From Asparagopsis taxiformis (Eukaryota > Rhodophyta > Florideophyceae > Bonnemaisoniales > Bonnemaisoniaceae): DNA of 64,000 bases. Location of the stretch: NCBI GenBank assembly GCA_030407315.1, contig JALQPE010001823.1, positions 230,923-294,922 on the forward strand, read 5' to 3'. The position numbers and the translations under genes are program-made. Below, in pieces: positions 21,632 through 33,300 of this stretch. The stretch's first letter is position 1. The number at the start of each line of letters is the position of its first letter. The notes under the pieces were generated by a model that worked only from the letters and a program-made list of their open reading frames with translations, had not been told where the DNA came from and searched no databases.

Positions 21632-22240
21632 TGCGGCGAGTTGAGCTGGACTACCTGGTCAGGTCAAGTTTGGACAATTGAGCAGTCTGATGGCTTTGTG
21701 TGATCGGGTCGGGTTGCGACTAGGCTGGTGGTCGCTTTGTGGGAGAAAGTGAGTAGGCAGTGATTGGTTGGGGCGTCGTAGTATGAATAACTATGGCGGG
21801 ATCAAGCGGTCATAACATGACTTGAGTTTGTGAGCACCGCATGAGCGATGAGAGAACAATGAATGGAATCGTATGGACATCGCAAATTTCTCGACTATCG
21901 ACCAACGTAGCATCAAGAAATCTGAAATTTTGTCTGTAAGTTTTTACTGTAATGCAATGCGGTACGGGATGACTCTGGGCCTCAAAATCGATGCGAGATC
22001 GCTTTCCAAAGCAACTGTTCACAGCCACAAATTCCATATGCAGTTGCAGACCAATGGAGATTCTAATTTTCTCTAATAATTTTGTGAAATCTCCACTGTT
22101 ACCAGCTCCCAGCGTTTGCTCATGATGCAGAAATGCTTCTCGATTTAAACGAAGCCAACACAGTCGTAGTACTGGACTCACCCGTCTATCCACTTTTGCA
22201 AAACTCACTTCCAATAGTTCGTCTCTTACACCAAAGCATT
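21632..22240. promoter_or_regulatory. Divergent interval between ABC1K and the small plastid-protein gene
   Basis: About 600 bp between two outward-pointing starts. Short frames here are not conserved-looking. No defined element could be picked out. Confidence 0.4.
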
Positions 22241-22684
22241 ATGGCATTCGTCTCCGTCACCTCTTTCTCTGGTCTCCGCGTCAGCGGTGTCTCCCGCCAG
22301 TCCGTCTGCCACGCACCGGCCCGCGCTGCCAAGTGGACTATGGATGGCAAGGGCTTCGGAGGTGGTGAGGCCACCCGTGAGTACGTTTTGTTCTTCCCCT
22401 CTTGTAGCTCCTCTTGTGTTAGATCCGATTTTCTGACAGATTTCCTATGTTGATTCAACTTTCAGCCCGGAGCCCACCGTAATTGATCCCAATGACCCTA
22501 AGGGCAAGCAAAAGGGTATGTCTGTTCTTACTGCTTTCTATAACTTTTGAGCAAACCTTTAGCTTTATACTGACTTGAAGTTCGTTTTGTGATTTATTGA
22601 ATAGCGATTCACCCCGCTGAGGACTTTGCCACATACCAGGCAAGGAAGAAGAAGGAAGCTGAGGAGGCTGCCAAGAGCGGTTAA
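22241..22684 (+). CDS. Small plastid-targeted protein of unknown function (three exons)
   Basis: Exons are 22241-22380, 22466-22515 and 22605-22684. The introns are 85 and 89 bp, with GTACGT/TTTCAG and GTATGT/AATAG borders. Joining them gives an 89-residue protein that ends at TAA 22682-22684. The first 30 or so residues (MAFVSVTSFSGLRVSG...) look like a red-algal plastid transit peptide. The mature part is small, charged and hydrophilic, with the block EPTVIDPNDPKGKQKAIHP and a Lys/Glu-rich helical tail. I do not recognise the family. The splice model is supported by the single frame that stays open through all three exons; using the alternative GTGAGT donor of exon 1 leads to an immediate stop. 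Confidence 0.65.
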
Positions 22685-23210
22685 TTTATAGTATCCACTT
22701 GGTTTGGGACATGATACTCTGTTCTCCTCCATTCCATAATGAGTCATGAGCTACATACACAGTAGTCTGGTCGACGTCAATGCAGCCCGTTGTTGTGTTC
22801 ATTAAATCAGCTCTTAGTACGGGCCCTGCCGTCCTACTTCCTATCCTAGACACTTCGAGACATCTTATTACGCTATACATTTCGATTGCCTTGACCCTAT
22901 TCCACCGTTATGAGGAAGGAATACATTGTTCAACCAAAGAAATGTTCATCCCCCTAATATGTCTTGTTGGATCATCATCGGTCCTAGGAAGAGAATAGGT
23001 CTCAACAATTAGCAACAAAGACATGCCTAGTTTCACTTACCCCAACTTCTATAAGGTAACGGAAGCACCATCATGAAAAAGGAAACGAATCTTCTCCAGT
23101 GTACAAAAACGACCGACGCATTTGATGAAGTCCATGCCCAAACCTAGGTAATAAGACATAAAGAAACTAGGGGGCAAACTGCCAATTTACAAATATCAAA
23201 ATGTATATCT
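22685..23210. other. Intergenic stretch without recognised gene
   Basis: 3' flank of the small plastid-protein gene running into the pogo-like remnant. No coding or RNA feature is seen. Confidence 0.45.
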
Positions 23211-23420
23211 GGAGACATGCTTCATTGGGTCAGCGTGGTAATTTAGGTCTAATTTCTAGTTGAAAAATCAATGATCGTCATAACAGACGCTGACTGTAAT
23301 GGCGAGAAGTACATCAGGAGACATTCTATGTTGGGTCAGTGCGGTAATTTGGGTCAAATTTATGGTTAAAAAATTGATGTTTGTCATGTGAGTAGCCGGC
23401 TGAAATGGCGCGAAGTACTC
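23211..23420 (+). repeat. Direct repeat of about 100 bp, two diverged copies
   Basis: The copies lie at about 23211-23311 and 23318-23418. Each starts GGAGACAT, contains TTGGGTCAG, GGTAATTT.GGTC and a TTGAAAAATCA/TTAAAAAATTGA block, and ends AATGGCG..AAGTAC. They sit directly upstream of the pogo-like remnant, so they may be its terminal or subterminal repeats. Confidence 0.6.
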
Positions 23421-23598
23421 TAACACCCAAACCAATAGACTACAGGCTTCTCAAATTATGTCCGATGGACCTCTGTCGTTAGCATTATAACGAACGGTCT
23501 CTTTGATGCAGTTCCATCATTCTGTGAGTAACAATTCCACATCCGGCCTTTCCCAAACTCCTTTTTGAGGATTCGGTATCCTGGCTAATCGAAGGATA

Positions 23599-24862
23599 AT
23601 GGTGATGCACTCAGCCGCTTCAAAAAATCTGAAACTATCCAGATTTGAGGCTGCTCGACAATTAGTTCTTACGTTGAAATGCCCGATTCAAAACGCAGCG
23701 AAGCAATGTAACATCTCAAGTACACAGCTCAAGAGATTCATGCTTGGAAAACTGGAGATAAAATGGGAAGAAAGCCTGTACTGACGTCTCAAGAAGAACG
23801 AAATTGTGAGGGCTGCCATCGAATTTTCGCGGAATGGCACGCCACTTTCCCGCCAATGTCTGAAAGACTTGGTAGGAATATTTGTACACAACTTACCAAT
23901 AGGTCTCCAAACGCAATTGCCATTCAGAAATGGAATACCAGGAGATTAGTTCATTCGAAACTTTATGCGCACACCAGCCATCGAACCCAAGCGCTAGATT
24001 ATTCAGTATTCTCACCGTTCAAGACTTACTTTCGAAATCAAATTAACAAGAGAGCACTTAACACAACGTCCGAAATGAGAAATGATGTCTACACAACTAG
24101 TGAAATGCTGACAATCGCATACAGAAAGCTGTTAACATATGAAAAATTATTAGCGGTTTCTTAGGGGATGGATTGTGGTGCTAAAAGAGGAAATATGTGA
24201 TACCAGATGTGGTCAAAGTCTCGGAAATAACAAATATTGAGGAAAATGAATGTCAGGTTGATGCTCACTTTGGTCTCAAATCTTTGGTCGAAATGTTGAA
24301 AAAGTCGTGGAACTTACTGCGCTCAGACGGCGAGGTTATCACCAACGGGACGGTCAATAGCTGCGAGGGTGTGTTGCTTTCATCAGATGATGCTATTCAT
24401 GCCATTGGTCGGCGAGAGGAGAAACGCGAAAGGGAAAGAAATGAAAGGACTGCACGGTCGAAAGCCGTTGAGCAAGGGCGTAAAGAAAGAACTGAAAAGT
24501 GTGCAGAGAGGGCAATACAGAAACGAAGGAAAGAAGAGCAGCGCCGAGAGCACAGCAAATGGTTGTCCGGAAGGCATGAAAGAGGAAGGGTACTGAAGGA
24601 AACGAGAGAAAAAAGGAGGAGGATTGCTCGAATAAGTAAGGGAACAGCCCAGGAGGATAGTGGAGTAGCATTCAATGGAGTATTGAAAAATAAAGATCAG
24701 AATTGTCCGCCGGCAGAGCGCGACCCAAATTTTGCCTCAGTAGGGTGGATTGGGAGGCTATCGGTTCCATCGGGGATTGGATTTTTTCGCCCGTTTGTAC
24801 TCGTTCAACTCCGGTGGAAGGTGTTCATGTGGTGTACCAAGGCATGGACTGTCAATTGAGAA
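23599..24862 (+). pseudogene. pogo/Tigger-like (DDE_1) transposase remnant with internal deletion and frameshifts
   Basis: The N-terminal part (23599-23784, then a different frame to about 23945) encodes a psq/CENP-B-type helix-turn-helix: RFEAARQLVLTL, then SRNGTPLSRQCLKDLV and PFRNGIPGD, typical of pogo and jerky transposases. The sequence then jumps to HTSHRTQALDYSVFSPFKTYF, which in this family comes just after the last catalytic Asp. The roughly 200-residue DDE core is therefore missing, with the join around 23940-23965. The tail (24197-24859), in a third frame, is Lys/Arg/Glu-rich and probably coiled-coil. At least two frameshifts plus the deletion mean it cannot make an active enzyme. 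Confidence 0.65.
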
Positions 24863-24969
24863 AGGCACGGAGACATGTGGATGAGAAGAAGAAGTATTTG
24901 CATTTATATATTCAGAATGACCCAAGATTTGCATCCCTGATGATGGGACTGTGGAACGACGTAGTTATA

Positions 24970-26123
24970 GAAGTAGCTGGTAGGAGCTATGGACATGGTG
25001 TCCTTCGAACGAAAAAACGAAACAGTGCCACCTGCTGGTGTTTGACTGTATTGGTAGCAAAGAAAATGGATAGGGTAGAGTAGGTTAGCAGGTAGACAAG
25101 GGCGTCACGACGCAACAATCCACGCGAGGATTACGTTCAACAAACGAGATGGCACGTCACCGGAGGCGCTCTCAACCAAACCCGTAGACACGACACGCAA
25201 TCGGCCTTGTAGGACCTTAGCCCTTGTAGATAGATTGTACCTCCGAGGAGGATTAGAGGATAGGGATAAGGCTTCGAACTCACGACTGAGAGCGCCGATT
25301 CCACGAGGTTGGTGCCTCGTGCGATCCTAGTAGCCCGAGGGCGGTGTCGGGTGGATCGATCCCTCGGAGCCCGGACACCTGTCTCCCAACCCGGTAGCGG
25401 GTGGTAGAGCGGGGTCCGGGACGGCTGGATCTATCCTGCCAGAGGGATCTATCGGCCGTGGCCGTCCTCAACCCACTCAAGGGTTAACTAGGCACTTAGC
25501 GCGATGGATCCCGCCGGGATTGTGGTCGCCTCCACGCGTGGTTTTCACACGACGTATTCCGCAACTGTGATACCACTGACGGCAGCGGTCGGGACCGTTT
25601 GAAAAGCCTGCGGGCGTTGGCTTCGGTTGACCGGCTGGGGGTGCCAACCGACAGCACTCCCAGCCGTGTAGTAGGTAGAAAATCCGCAAAGCGGCAAAAC
25701 CACCCTACAGGTGTCCCGAGCTTCGGTAGCGTGGTAGAGCAAGCGAATCTTGCGTCAACCGCCAATGGCGTGTATACCACGAAAGGTCTTCCGGTAATGC
25801 CGGGTGAAGGTTGGGGGTGCTCACGCACGAAGTGCGTATTGATGGAGCGAAAGACGTAACCCGTCGAGCTGTATAGCTAAAGCTAATTCGTCCTGGAAGG
25901 ATGGAATAGAGCAATGCAAACACTGTTCAGTGGAGTCGTAAATTCCACGTGAGTTTACGTTACCTCTAAAAGGTTAAGCACTCTGGCTAATCCAGAGGCG
26001 TTTTATACTAGTCTAAGTTACTGTAAACAGTTAGGGTAGGTAGACAGTTAGGAATAAATATCCTTATGTGCACCAATCAGATCCCTGATTATGGCGACTG
26101 CGGAAGCCCGCGAGATCACCAAC
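24970..26123 (-). mobile_element. Truncated third copy of the chromovirus: leader only
   Basis: Read on the minus strand, this follows directly from the LTR at 26325-26124. It starts with a 2-nt gap and a primer-binding site (26121-26106, TGGTGATCTCGCGGGC), then 460 bp identical to the leader of the complete copy (compare 37548-37094). It then continues from 25668 to about 24970 into sequence that the other copies lack but that is homologous to 6130-7400. No gag or pol remains; the left end abuts the pogo-like remnant. It shows that the array once extended further left, or that different subfamilies recombined in the leader. Confidence 0.6.
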
Positions 26124-26325
26124 TGTTAGTGTTACAGTGTAAAGTTAGCTGAGTCAGCTTAGTTAAAATTTGCCCCTTGTGGGGTCTTTAATTGTCCCAG
26201 TGGGTCCATTCCCTTGACTTGGGCGAGATACAGCGAGGCTGTTTCTATTGGCCAGTCCCGACCCGGGGTCATCCAATAGGATGTTGACACGACCCCACCA
26301 GGGCAGACCACCGCGTGGTATGACA
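26124..26325 (-). repeat. LTR (3' LTR of copy 1, 5' LTR of the truncated third copy)
   Basis: On the minus strand it begins TGTCATACC directly after the purine run CTTAGGAGGGGGCGA and ends CACTAACA, two bases before a TGG-started primer-binding site. It is about 202 bp, short for a chromovirus. It is identical to 37549-37750 as far as I compared them. Confidence 0.55.
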
Positions 26326-26801
26326 TCGCCCCCTCCTAAGCCAATTGTCGTCCCGACAATTCCAAAAATCTACTGATTTTAAATTCCCAAATTATTTCCA
26401 CCGCCGTGGCCGGCCAACCGGATAAAAATTTTGACCGCCAAAATTTGGCTGATATTTACCCGTGCACACGGTTCCACTCCCGAGCGTCGCTCATCATCTG
26501 AGTAACGACCTTTCAGGTTTGCGTCCTTTCACCGGCTTTGCCGTGTTGTCCAACCTTGTTCTCCCTCCGGTCCTGCCGGTTTGCGAAGCGATCTCGCCTG
26601 GCGATTCAAGTCTTGTGCCTCGCTGAGGTTTGCGCGCGTGATACGCGATTTTTCTTGCGTTAAGGGTAATACCCGCCTTGCGTTCTTCCGCGGCGTCCCT
26701 TCGGGATTCAAGCAAGACCTCACGCCTGTGGCGACCGTACGACTTGTCTGTTGCGTTGCTTCTGACTCCAGTGGAGTATTTAAGGACTGCTGTTACTCAG
26801 C

Positions 26802-29800
26802 ATGGTCGATCGCATTAACAGCCCGACAGGCAACATGCCAACACGTTCTACGCGGGCAGCTTCCCGCCGTCAAACCACCCGCCATCAGGCGTCGCGCGCA
26901 CCTTCGACTCCAACCCCGGCGACGCCGACAACTAACCCTTCCGCTTCCGCTGCTGGCGTTCCAGCTTCTTCTTCTCAACCACCGGATTCCGGTTCGCAGG
27001 CTAAACCCTCTACAGGGACTGTCCAAGAAAAGGCGAAGACGCCTTCGCCCGCTCACCGTCCGCCGAGTCCCTCACCTGAGGTTACGCCTCGTAAAGACAA
27101 TCCCGGTAAACCGGTTGTGCTGCCTTCGGTAGTTCCGCCCCCAAGCGACCCTCATCCTGAGGTAGAAGAAGTTGAAGTTCAACGGGATACCCCGCGTTCA
27201 CCGCCAACGGACAAGCAAGGGACTCCCCAGCCTTCACGCCGCACGCCGGAACCGGCTGAAATTATCGTTGACGCTGCTGCTGCTTCGCAGCCCAGTTCGA
27301 CCCCCGTGACTTCTGCTGCTCCTGCAGTCACCGGCCGTCCCATCGTTCCCCGTCCATCGGAGTATCCGGATCCTTATGCGAAACCTCGCTCGTCCACACG
27401 GAATCCCGTTACGGCTGAGCCGGTTAAGTCCAAGAATCCTTATGAGGACTTATACAGCCGTAATCGGCAATTCATCATCGATGCGCGGAACCGCAAGGCG
27501 GCCGAAGAAGCGGGTCGCGGGCTGGTGGCCAGCAATTCGACGCGAGCCGCGTATGGGTCCGGTGGATATGAGACGGTGCAACCGCAAGGAAGACAAGGTC
27601 AATTGGTAGATCCGTACCAAAAACCAGCTCCTGCTGTTACGGCTGCGCCGACTTATTCATCGCCCAAGCGGGTTCCGGCTCCTTCCGCCGATTGGCGTCG
27701 CGAAGGCGAATTTTATCCTTCGAATGCTTCGGAGCTCATGGTCTTTGACTCACATGAGTTGCCTTTTTCAAGGTATTTGAGAGCTCCGTGGGAGTATTAC
27801 CCTTTTGCACGCCTGCCCCTACGGGAGTTTTTAAGCGAGGATGTTACCGACTTGCGTCGAGACCTCCGTCTCATGGCAGGTGTTAAACACCGTGATACCC
27901 ATGCGCTGCATAACAGCTGGTCGGCTTATGCCCAATTGCCGTCGTGTCGGCCGATGCGACATTTCCGTGTACCACACACGTTGCTGTGCGACCGTACCTT
28001 TCTTCTTCACCCAGGCGATGCCTTGTACGTTGAGCGGATGAACCGTAGATTGTTCGAGTCACACTCGGATCAAGGGAGCGTTCCCGACTTACCTATCGTT
28101 AGGTCAAGATGGTTTGCGTATCCGCCCCGCCCGGATACCGGTATGTTGGAACATCACATGCGTGTGCACGCGCGTCACCTAACCCGGTCTACCGGTTTGC
28201 AAGTGTCGTCACTTGATTACCGAGTGTTCGGATACCGAGCTAATCGGAACATAGACCATCGCACTGCGAACTTGGTGGTACCTACAGCAGAGCTGAATTC
28301 GACGTTGGAGGATTCCCGATGGGAAGGCGAGAACTCACCGCCCTTGTGTTTGCCCATTGGGGATACACCAGCGATGCTGTATTTCCACAGTGTGGTGGAG
28401 GCGGATCCCCGCCCTTGGGTGAAGCCTCGGTTTTTGGACTATGTCCTGTTAGAGCGAGAGCTCATGATGGGTTTGGAGTTGGCTCGTCTCGTAGAGACTA
28501 GAGGGTTCCTCCCGGTGTTAGCCAAGCACTTGGCAGAGTCGGCTATCACGACGTGGAAGACATTCCATGAGATGCCGTTATCACCGGTTGTACCGAAGAC
28601 GCGTAGCGTAGATGTGAAGGTTATCATCGAGCTCCTCGAGGCTTCTTACAAGACCACCGATGGTGTCGAGGAGATTGCTTGTACAATCGAAGGCGTTGCG
28701 CCCGAGAAGATCTTCCTTTACTCGCATCCGAGTTTACCCTTCAAACCGGCGAAAGCCGCGGCGTATACTACCCGGGACGGGATTGTGGTTGAGACTCCTC
28801 CGTTTCGTCGGGACGGTGAATTTGCCGAGGACGGTTATCTTACGGTCGACCCGCCAAGTTACTCCGACGGAGATTTGGAGGACTACATGTACAAACCCGA
28901 ACGGGAGATGCACGTTCCACGCCCTGGGCGTTCGACACCTGCTGGTCATTATCGTCCAGCCGATTCCGGCGTCTCTCCTCATCCAACTGCTCCTGTAGAG
29001 CCAGCTTCTTACGAAGCGATGGAACCCCGGCAGTTGTCCCTCCACCAGCCCCACTGGATCTTTCTCACGCTACCCGTCCGGGTCCTCCGGCTTCTACGGC
29101 AGCGCCGTTTCTGTCACCAGACCGTCAATCCGGTCAGTCACTCGAGGATGACGGTGCGGTCGGTCGTGCTACCGCTCGCGCGGATGTTCTTGGATCCAGT
29201 TTGTCTGCGGCGCAGTTATTATCGGTTACGAATGTGCGCCAATTGGCGGAGACTCTTGGTGATGGCCAACTTTCGTCGGTGTTTCATCCACAGGATGGCG
29301 GTTACCCCGTTTGCAATGCGTTGGATACTTTGGCGTTAACGTGTGTCACGTTGGGTACTCGGTACAAGGAAAGTCGCGAGCGACGGGATGCTGCAGTAAC
29401 GCGCTATCGCGCAGAGCGTACAAGTCGCCGCTTAGCGGAAGAGAAGGTGTCTCAACTGGAAAAGGACTTAACTGCGAGGCAGAAGACGTTCGAAGAACTA
29501 AGGACGAGAGTCCGAGAGCTTGAGGAAGAATTGCGCTTAGCGCGTAGGCGCATACCGCATGAGCGGGGTAGGGATACGACACAAGCCCTGGAGACTCCAG
29601 CTAGTATTCAACCTCGAGGAGGGATATCCGGTCGTCGTCGGGATCGTTCTCCCGCTGAGCGCGACGATGGTCGAAATGTCCGCCCCCGGCGCGCTTCTCC
29701 AGTTAACACGACTCCGCCGTTGCTTCAGCGCATCGAAGCACAGGATCCCGTGAGGGAGGAGTCTCCGGATATGTCCGATGAGTTGGTCACTAATTCTCCG

Positions 29801-30004
29801 ACGGTATCGGTTCCTTCAGTCCCTGCTGTGCCTCATCATCGCCCACCGGCTCGTTTAACCACTTCCCGTCGGGATGCTGGACGCATTCGTCCTCGCGACA
29901 CTCGTCGTTCTACGGCTCAACATCCGACCAACCGGTCATTGAGGCCAACCTCTTCCTACCCTTCGCATCAGCGCCCCCGTCCCTCCGACAACTTCCGACG
30001 TTAG
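26802..30004 (+). pseudogene. Opposite-strand extra ORF of chromovirus copy 1, frameshifted
   Basis: Same product as the intact ORF at 38227-41430, but the C-run after GGAA at 29026-29029 has four C instead of five (40450-40454 in copy 2). The frame therefore shifts after about 740 codons and continues intact in another frame from 29201 to 30004. Apart from this single base I found no difference between the two ORFs. Confidence 0.75.
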
Positions 30005-30334
30005 ACGTCTTACTTCCGTAACCGGGTTTACCTTCTTATACGCATTTGCGTTTCACTCACATGTTAGATCGTTCATCCATGCGCCGTGTGCGGCTTTGTC
30101 ATGTCTCCCATTAAAATTTGGAATGTTTTTGTTGTTTTTATGGAATTTTTCGTCCGCCGATTGGCTTCATATTTCTACCGCTCGCGGTTTTTGTTATTTG
30201 GCCAACCCGACGGGTGCTGTTCGCGGGGTCTTACCGGCTCAACCTTGTGGTCATTAGCGGTGACGCCGCGATCACTAGCCGTTCCTACTGACGCTCTTGC
30301 GTACAACAGCTTCGCTGTGGGGCAGCTCTGCCGT

Positions 30335-33300
30335 TTACTTACCACGCCTTTTGGCCGTTCGTCGTTTAGACGTTTTCTTACCCGCTTGGCGGTCAACTTT
30401 CCGGAAGTACCGAGATATTTGCTCGTCTGGCACGTTGTGCCGTTGCGTCCACGTAGGGTCACGATACCCGTACCACTTCACGAGGAACCATTCCTCCTGA
30501 TCGTCGTCGACGACATAATCGATCAAGTCGTCTATGGCGAATTCCTGTTCCTCAGGTGGTTCCAGGTTCTGGGAGACAGTTCCCGGTTCGGGTATAACCT
30601 CTTGGCTCGACGAGCGTCGTCTGCTTCCGGTGTTGTCCGTGTCACCCGCAGGGTTTATCGGCTCAGCCGAAGTGGCTTCTTGGGATATTTCCATGCCGTG
30701 TGGTCGGCTTATTCTTGTTTGTCGACGAGAGCGACTATTCTTCTTCGGACTTGTTCCGGTTGGTGCCTTATGGGTTGATCGGCGTAGCCGGGAGAACGTC
30801 TTGTTGGCGTCTTGGGAAGCAGGTTCCTGCATTGTGTCAAGAGTTTCATCCTCGGCGAGGTCAATTTGAGTGGACATTGGCTGTGAAGCAGCATTGTTAT
30901 TACGACGTATGTCAGCCTGGGCCCCTTCCTCAAAGACGGTTCGTCTCGGACCGATACTCGGTGTGTTAGTTACGGAATTACCTTCAACCGCGGGGCGGGA
31001 TGACAAAGGCTTGGTTACAGGGTGACCTGGGGGTTGTCCGGTGTGAAGAGGTACGCGCTGCGGACCTGATGTCTCGCGACGTAGTCGTTCTTCCGCCATA
31101 GCCGGCACCGTGTTGGCGGCTTGATCGTCGGTTCTTGCCGCAGGTACGGGTGCTCCGTTAGAAGTTAACCGTGAGTGCGGTATTTCCTGTTCAGGTTGTG
31201 GCGCATACGTCACGCGGTCGTGGCTAACTTGTTCGACAAGTCCATCACGTTCAATATGGACGGTACGCCTACCGGCTTTAGCAACCTTAAAAGGTCCTTG
31301 CGCCAGTGGCGTCAACTTGTTTCGTTCCCGTACTTCGGGGTTGTCAAGGTAGACGTAATCACCCTCCTGAAGGAGTCGTTTGGTCTTCCGGATCCTTCGG
31401 TCAAAGTCCCGTTTATAACGCGCTTGCGTGGCTTGTAGCCGTTGACCGGACTTCTCAATCGCGTGAGCAATCCGTTGCAGGAAATCCTGTTTCAAGAAAG
31501 CGTCCGGTTTTTGCCGTGATCTCGTCGAGTGATGAAGGGAGTAGGGTGGTGGGGGTCGACTTAGGATAAGGTCAAAGGGTGTCGTCCCTGTCGTGCGATG
31601 CACGTGCGTATTATACGCGTAAGTCAACGCTGGTGCGTACACATCCCAGTCATTCTGGTTCTCATTTACGTAGTTGCGTAACATGTTCAACAACGTACGG
31701 TTATACCGTTCTACCTGACCGTTGGTCTGAGGGTGGTAGGTTGTTGTGAACAAGTTCTTTGTTCCAAGTTGCAGGCAAACAGCCTGAAAAAGTTTGGAAG
31801 CAAACTGAGGTCCGTTATCGGAGAGCAACGTCCTAGGGGGACCGTACTTGAAAACCCAGTGGGTGCAAAAGGCAACAGCCACATGGTAAGCAGTGATACT
31901 GCGTAATGGTACAACCTGAGTAAGCTTCGTGAAGCGACAGGTAATTACTAAAAGGTGAAGGTTACCCTTCTTTGTTTTAGGCAACGGGCCTAATAAGTCT
32001 ATAGAGACTTCTTCCAGCGGTGCTGAAGCTGGGAATAGTTTCAATGTGTTTGCGTGTCTACGCAACTTGAGGCGGTTCTTGGCGCAAGCCTGACAACGTT
32101 CAACCGTAGCGGTTATATCCGCGGCCATGGCAGGCCAATAATACGAGAGACGCATGGTCTCATACATACGGTTTTGTCCGGGGTGACCCGCGAGTACGTC
32201 GTGATGACACATCTTCAACAGGCGGGGCCTGAGTGCTCTTGGTACCACCACTTGGTGGGAATTGTCAAGGGTGGATTTACGTCGCAAGACACCTTTGTCA
32301 TCTTCGAAGAAGACAGTGTCAGACTTCTGACTTGTCAATACTTGTTGACAAAAGTCATCAGAGCGTTGCTCCTCAATCCACTCGTTGAGTGTTATCGGTT
32401 CGGAACCCTCTGTCTGAGGGTGTGTCGTTAGGACAGCTGGGTTTATTCCCGTTAGGGATTTGTCAGTGTAATTCCGCGCGATGAGCACATCAAAGAACCA
32501 AGGGTTCATCTCTTCTGTAACAGATACTTCCTGGGTAAGGTCATACGCGAAGAGCGTGGGAATTTCGTCATCCACCGGATGTGGGTCTAACCCTTCTGTT
32601 TCAACACGCGATAACGCGTCCGGTACTTGGTGAACCCTACCGGGGCGATAGACTATGGTGTAGTCAAACTCTGAAAGGCGGAGTCGCCAACGGCAAAGGC
32701 GCCCGGATGGGTCGGTGATGTTCATCAACCAACGCAACGCGTTATGATCGGATCGTACCACAAACTTTGTTTGCTCAAGGTATGGTCTGAGGGTAGTGAC
32801 TGCCCATACTACAGCGAGACACTCGCGCTCTGTCGGAGAATATCCCCGTTCGGGTTTGGTTAAGGTCCGCGACCAGTATCCTACAGGACGATAGTCGTCG
32901 TCATCCTGCTGTTGCAACAGCGCACACCCTATCTGATACGCAGAAGCGTCCGTGTCTACGATGTAGGGTTTACCCACTCTTGGCAGAGCCAATATTGGTG
33001 GTTGCACCAAGGATTCCTTGAGTTGTTCAAACGCGTGGCGTTGTTCCTCTGTTGGAGGCATTGAACCGAAGCTCGGTAGGTTTTCCTTAGTCAACATCGC
33101 GTTGAGGGGGTGGGAGATATCCGCGTACCCCTTCACGAAACGGCGGAAGACCCCGCAGCTCCCGAGGAAAGAACGCATTTGCGTAGGTGTGGTCGGAAAA
33201 GTTGCTTTCGCAATAGCGTCCGTTGCCGTTTGGGCGACCGCTAGCTTACCTGGCATAACCACATGTCCAAGGTAATCTACCTTCGCTTCGAAGAAGTGGC

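Noticed and set aside
21105..21681. Plus-strand ORFs of 102-172 codons over the ABC1K N-terminus
   Set aside because: Antisense shadows of a GC-rich, alanine-rich coding region.
30086..32431. Plus-strand ORFs of up to 230 codons over the 3' half of pol (also in copy 2)
   Set aside because: They are antisense shadows of the pol coding sequence, with no motif of their own and no independent conservation.
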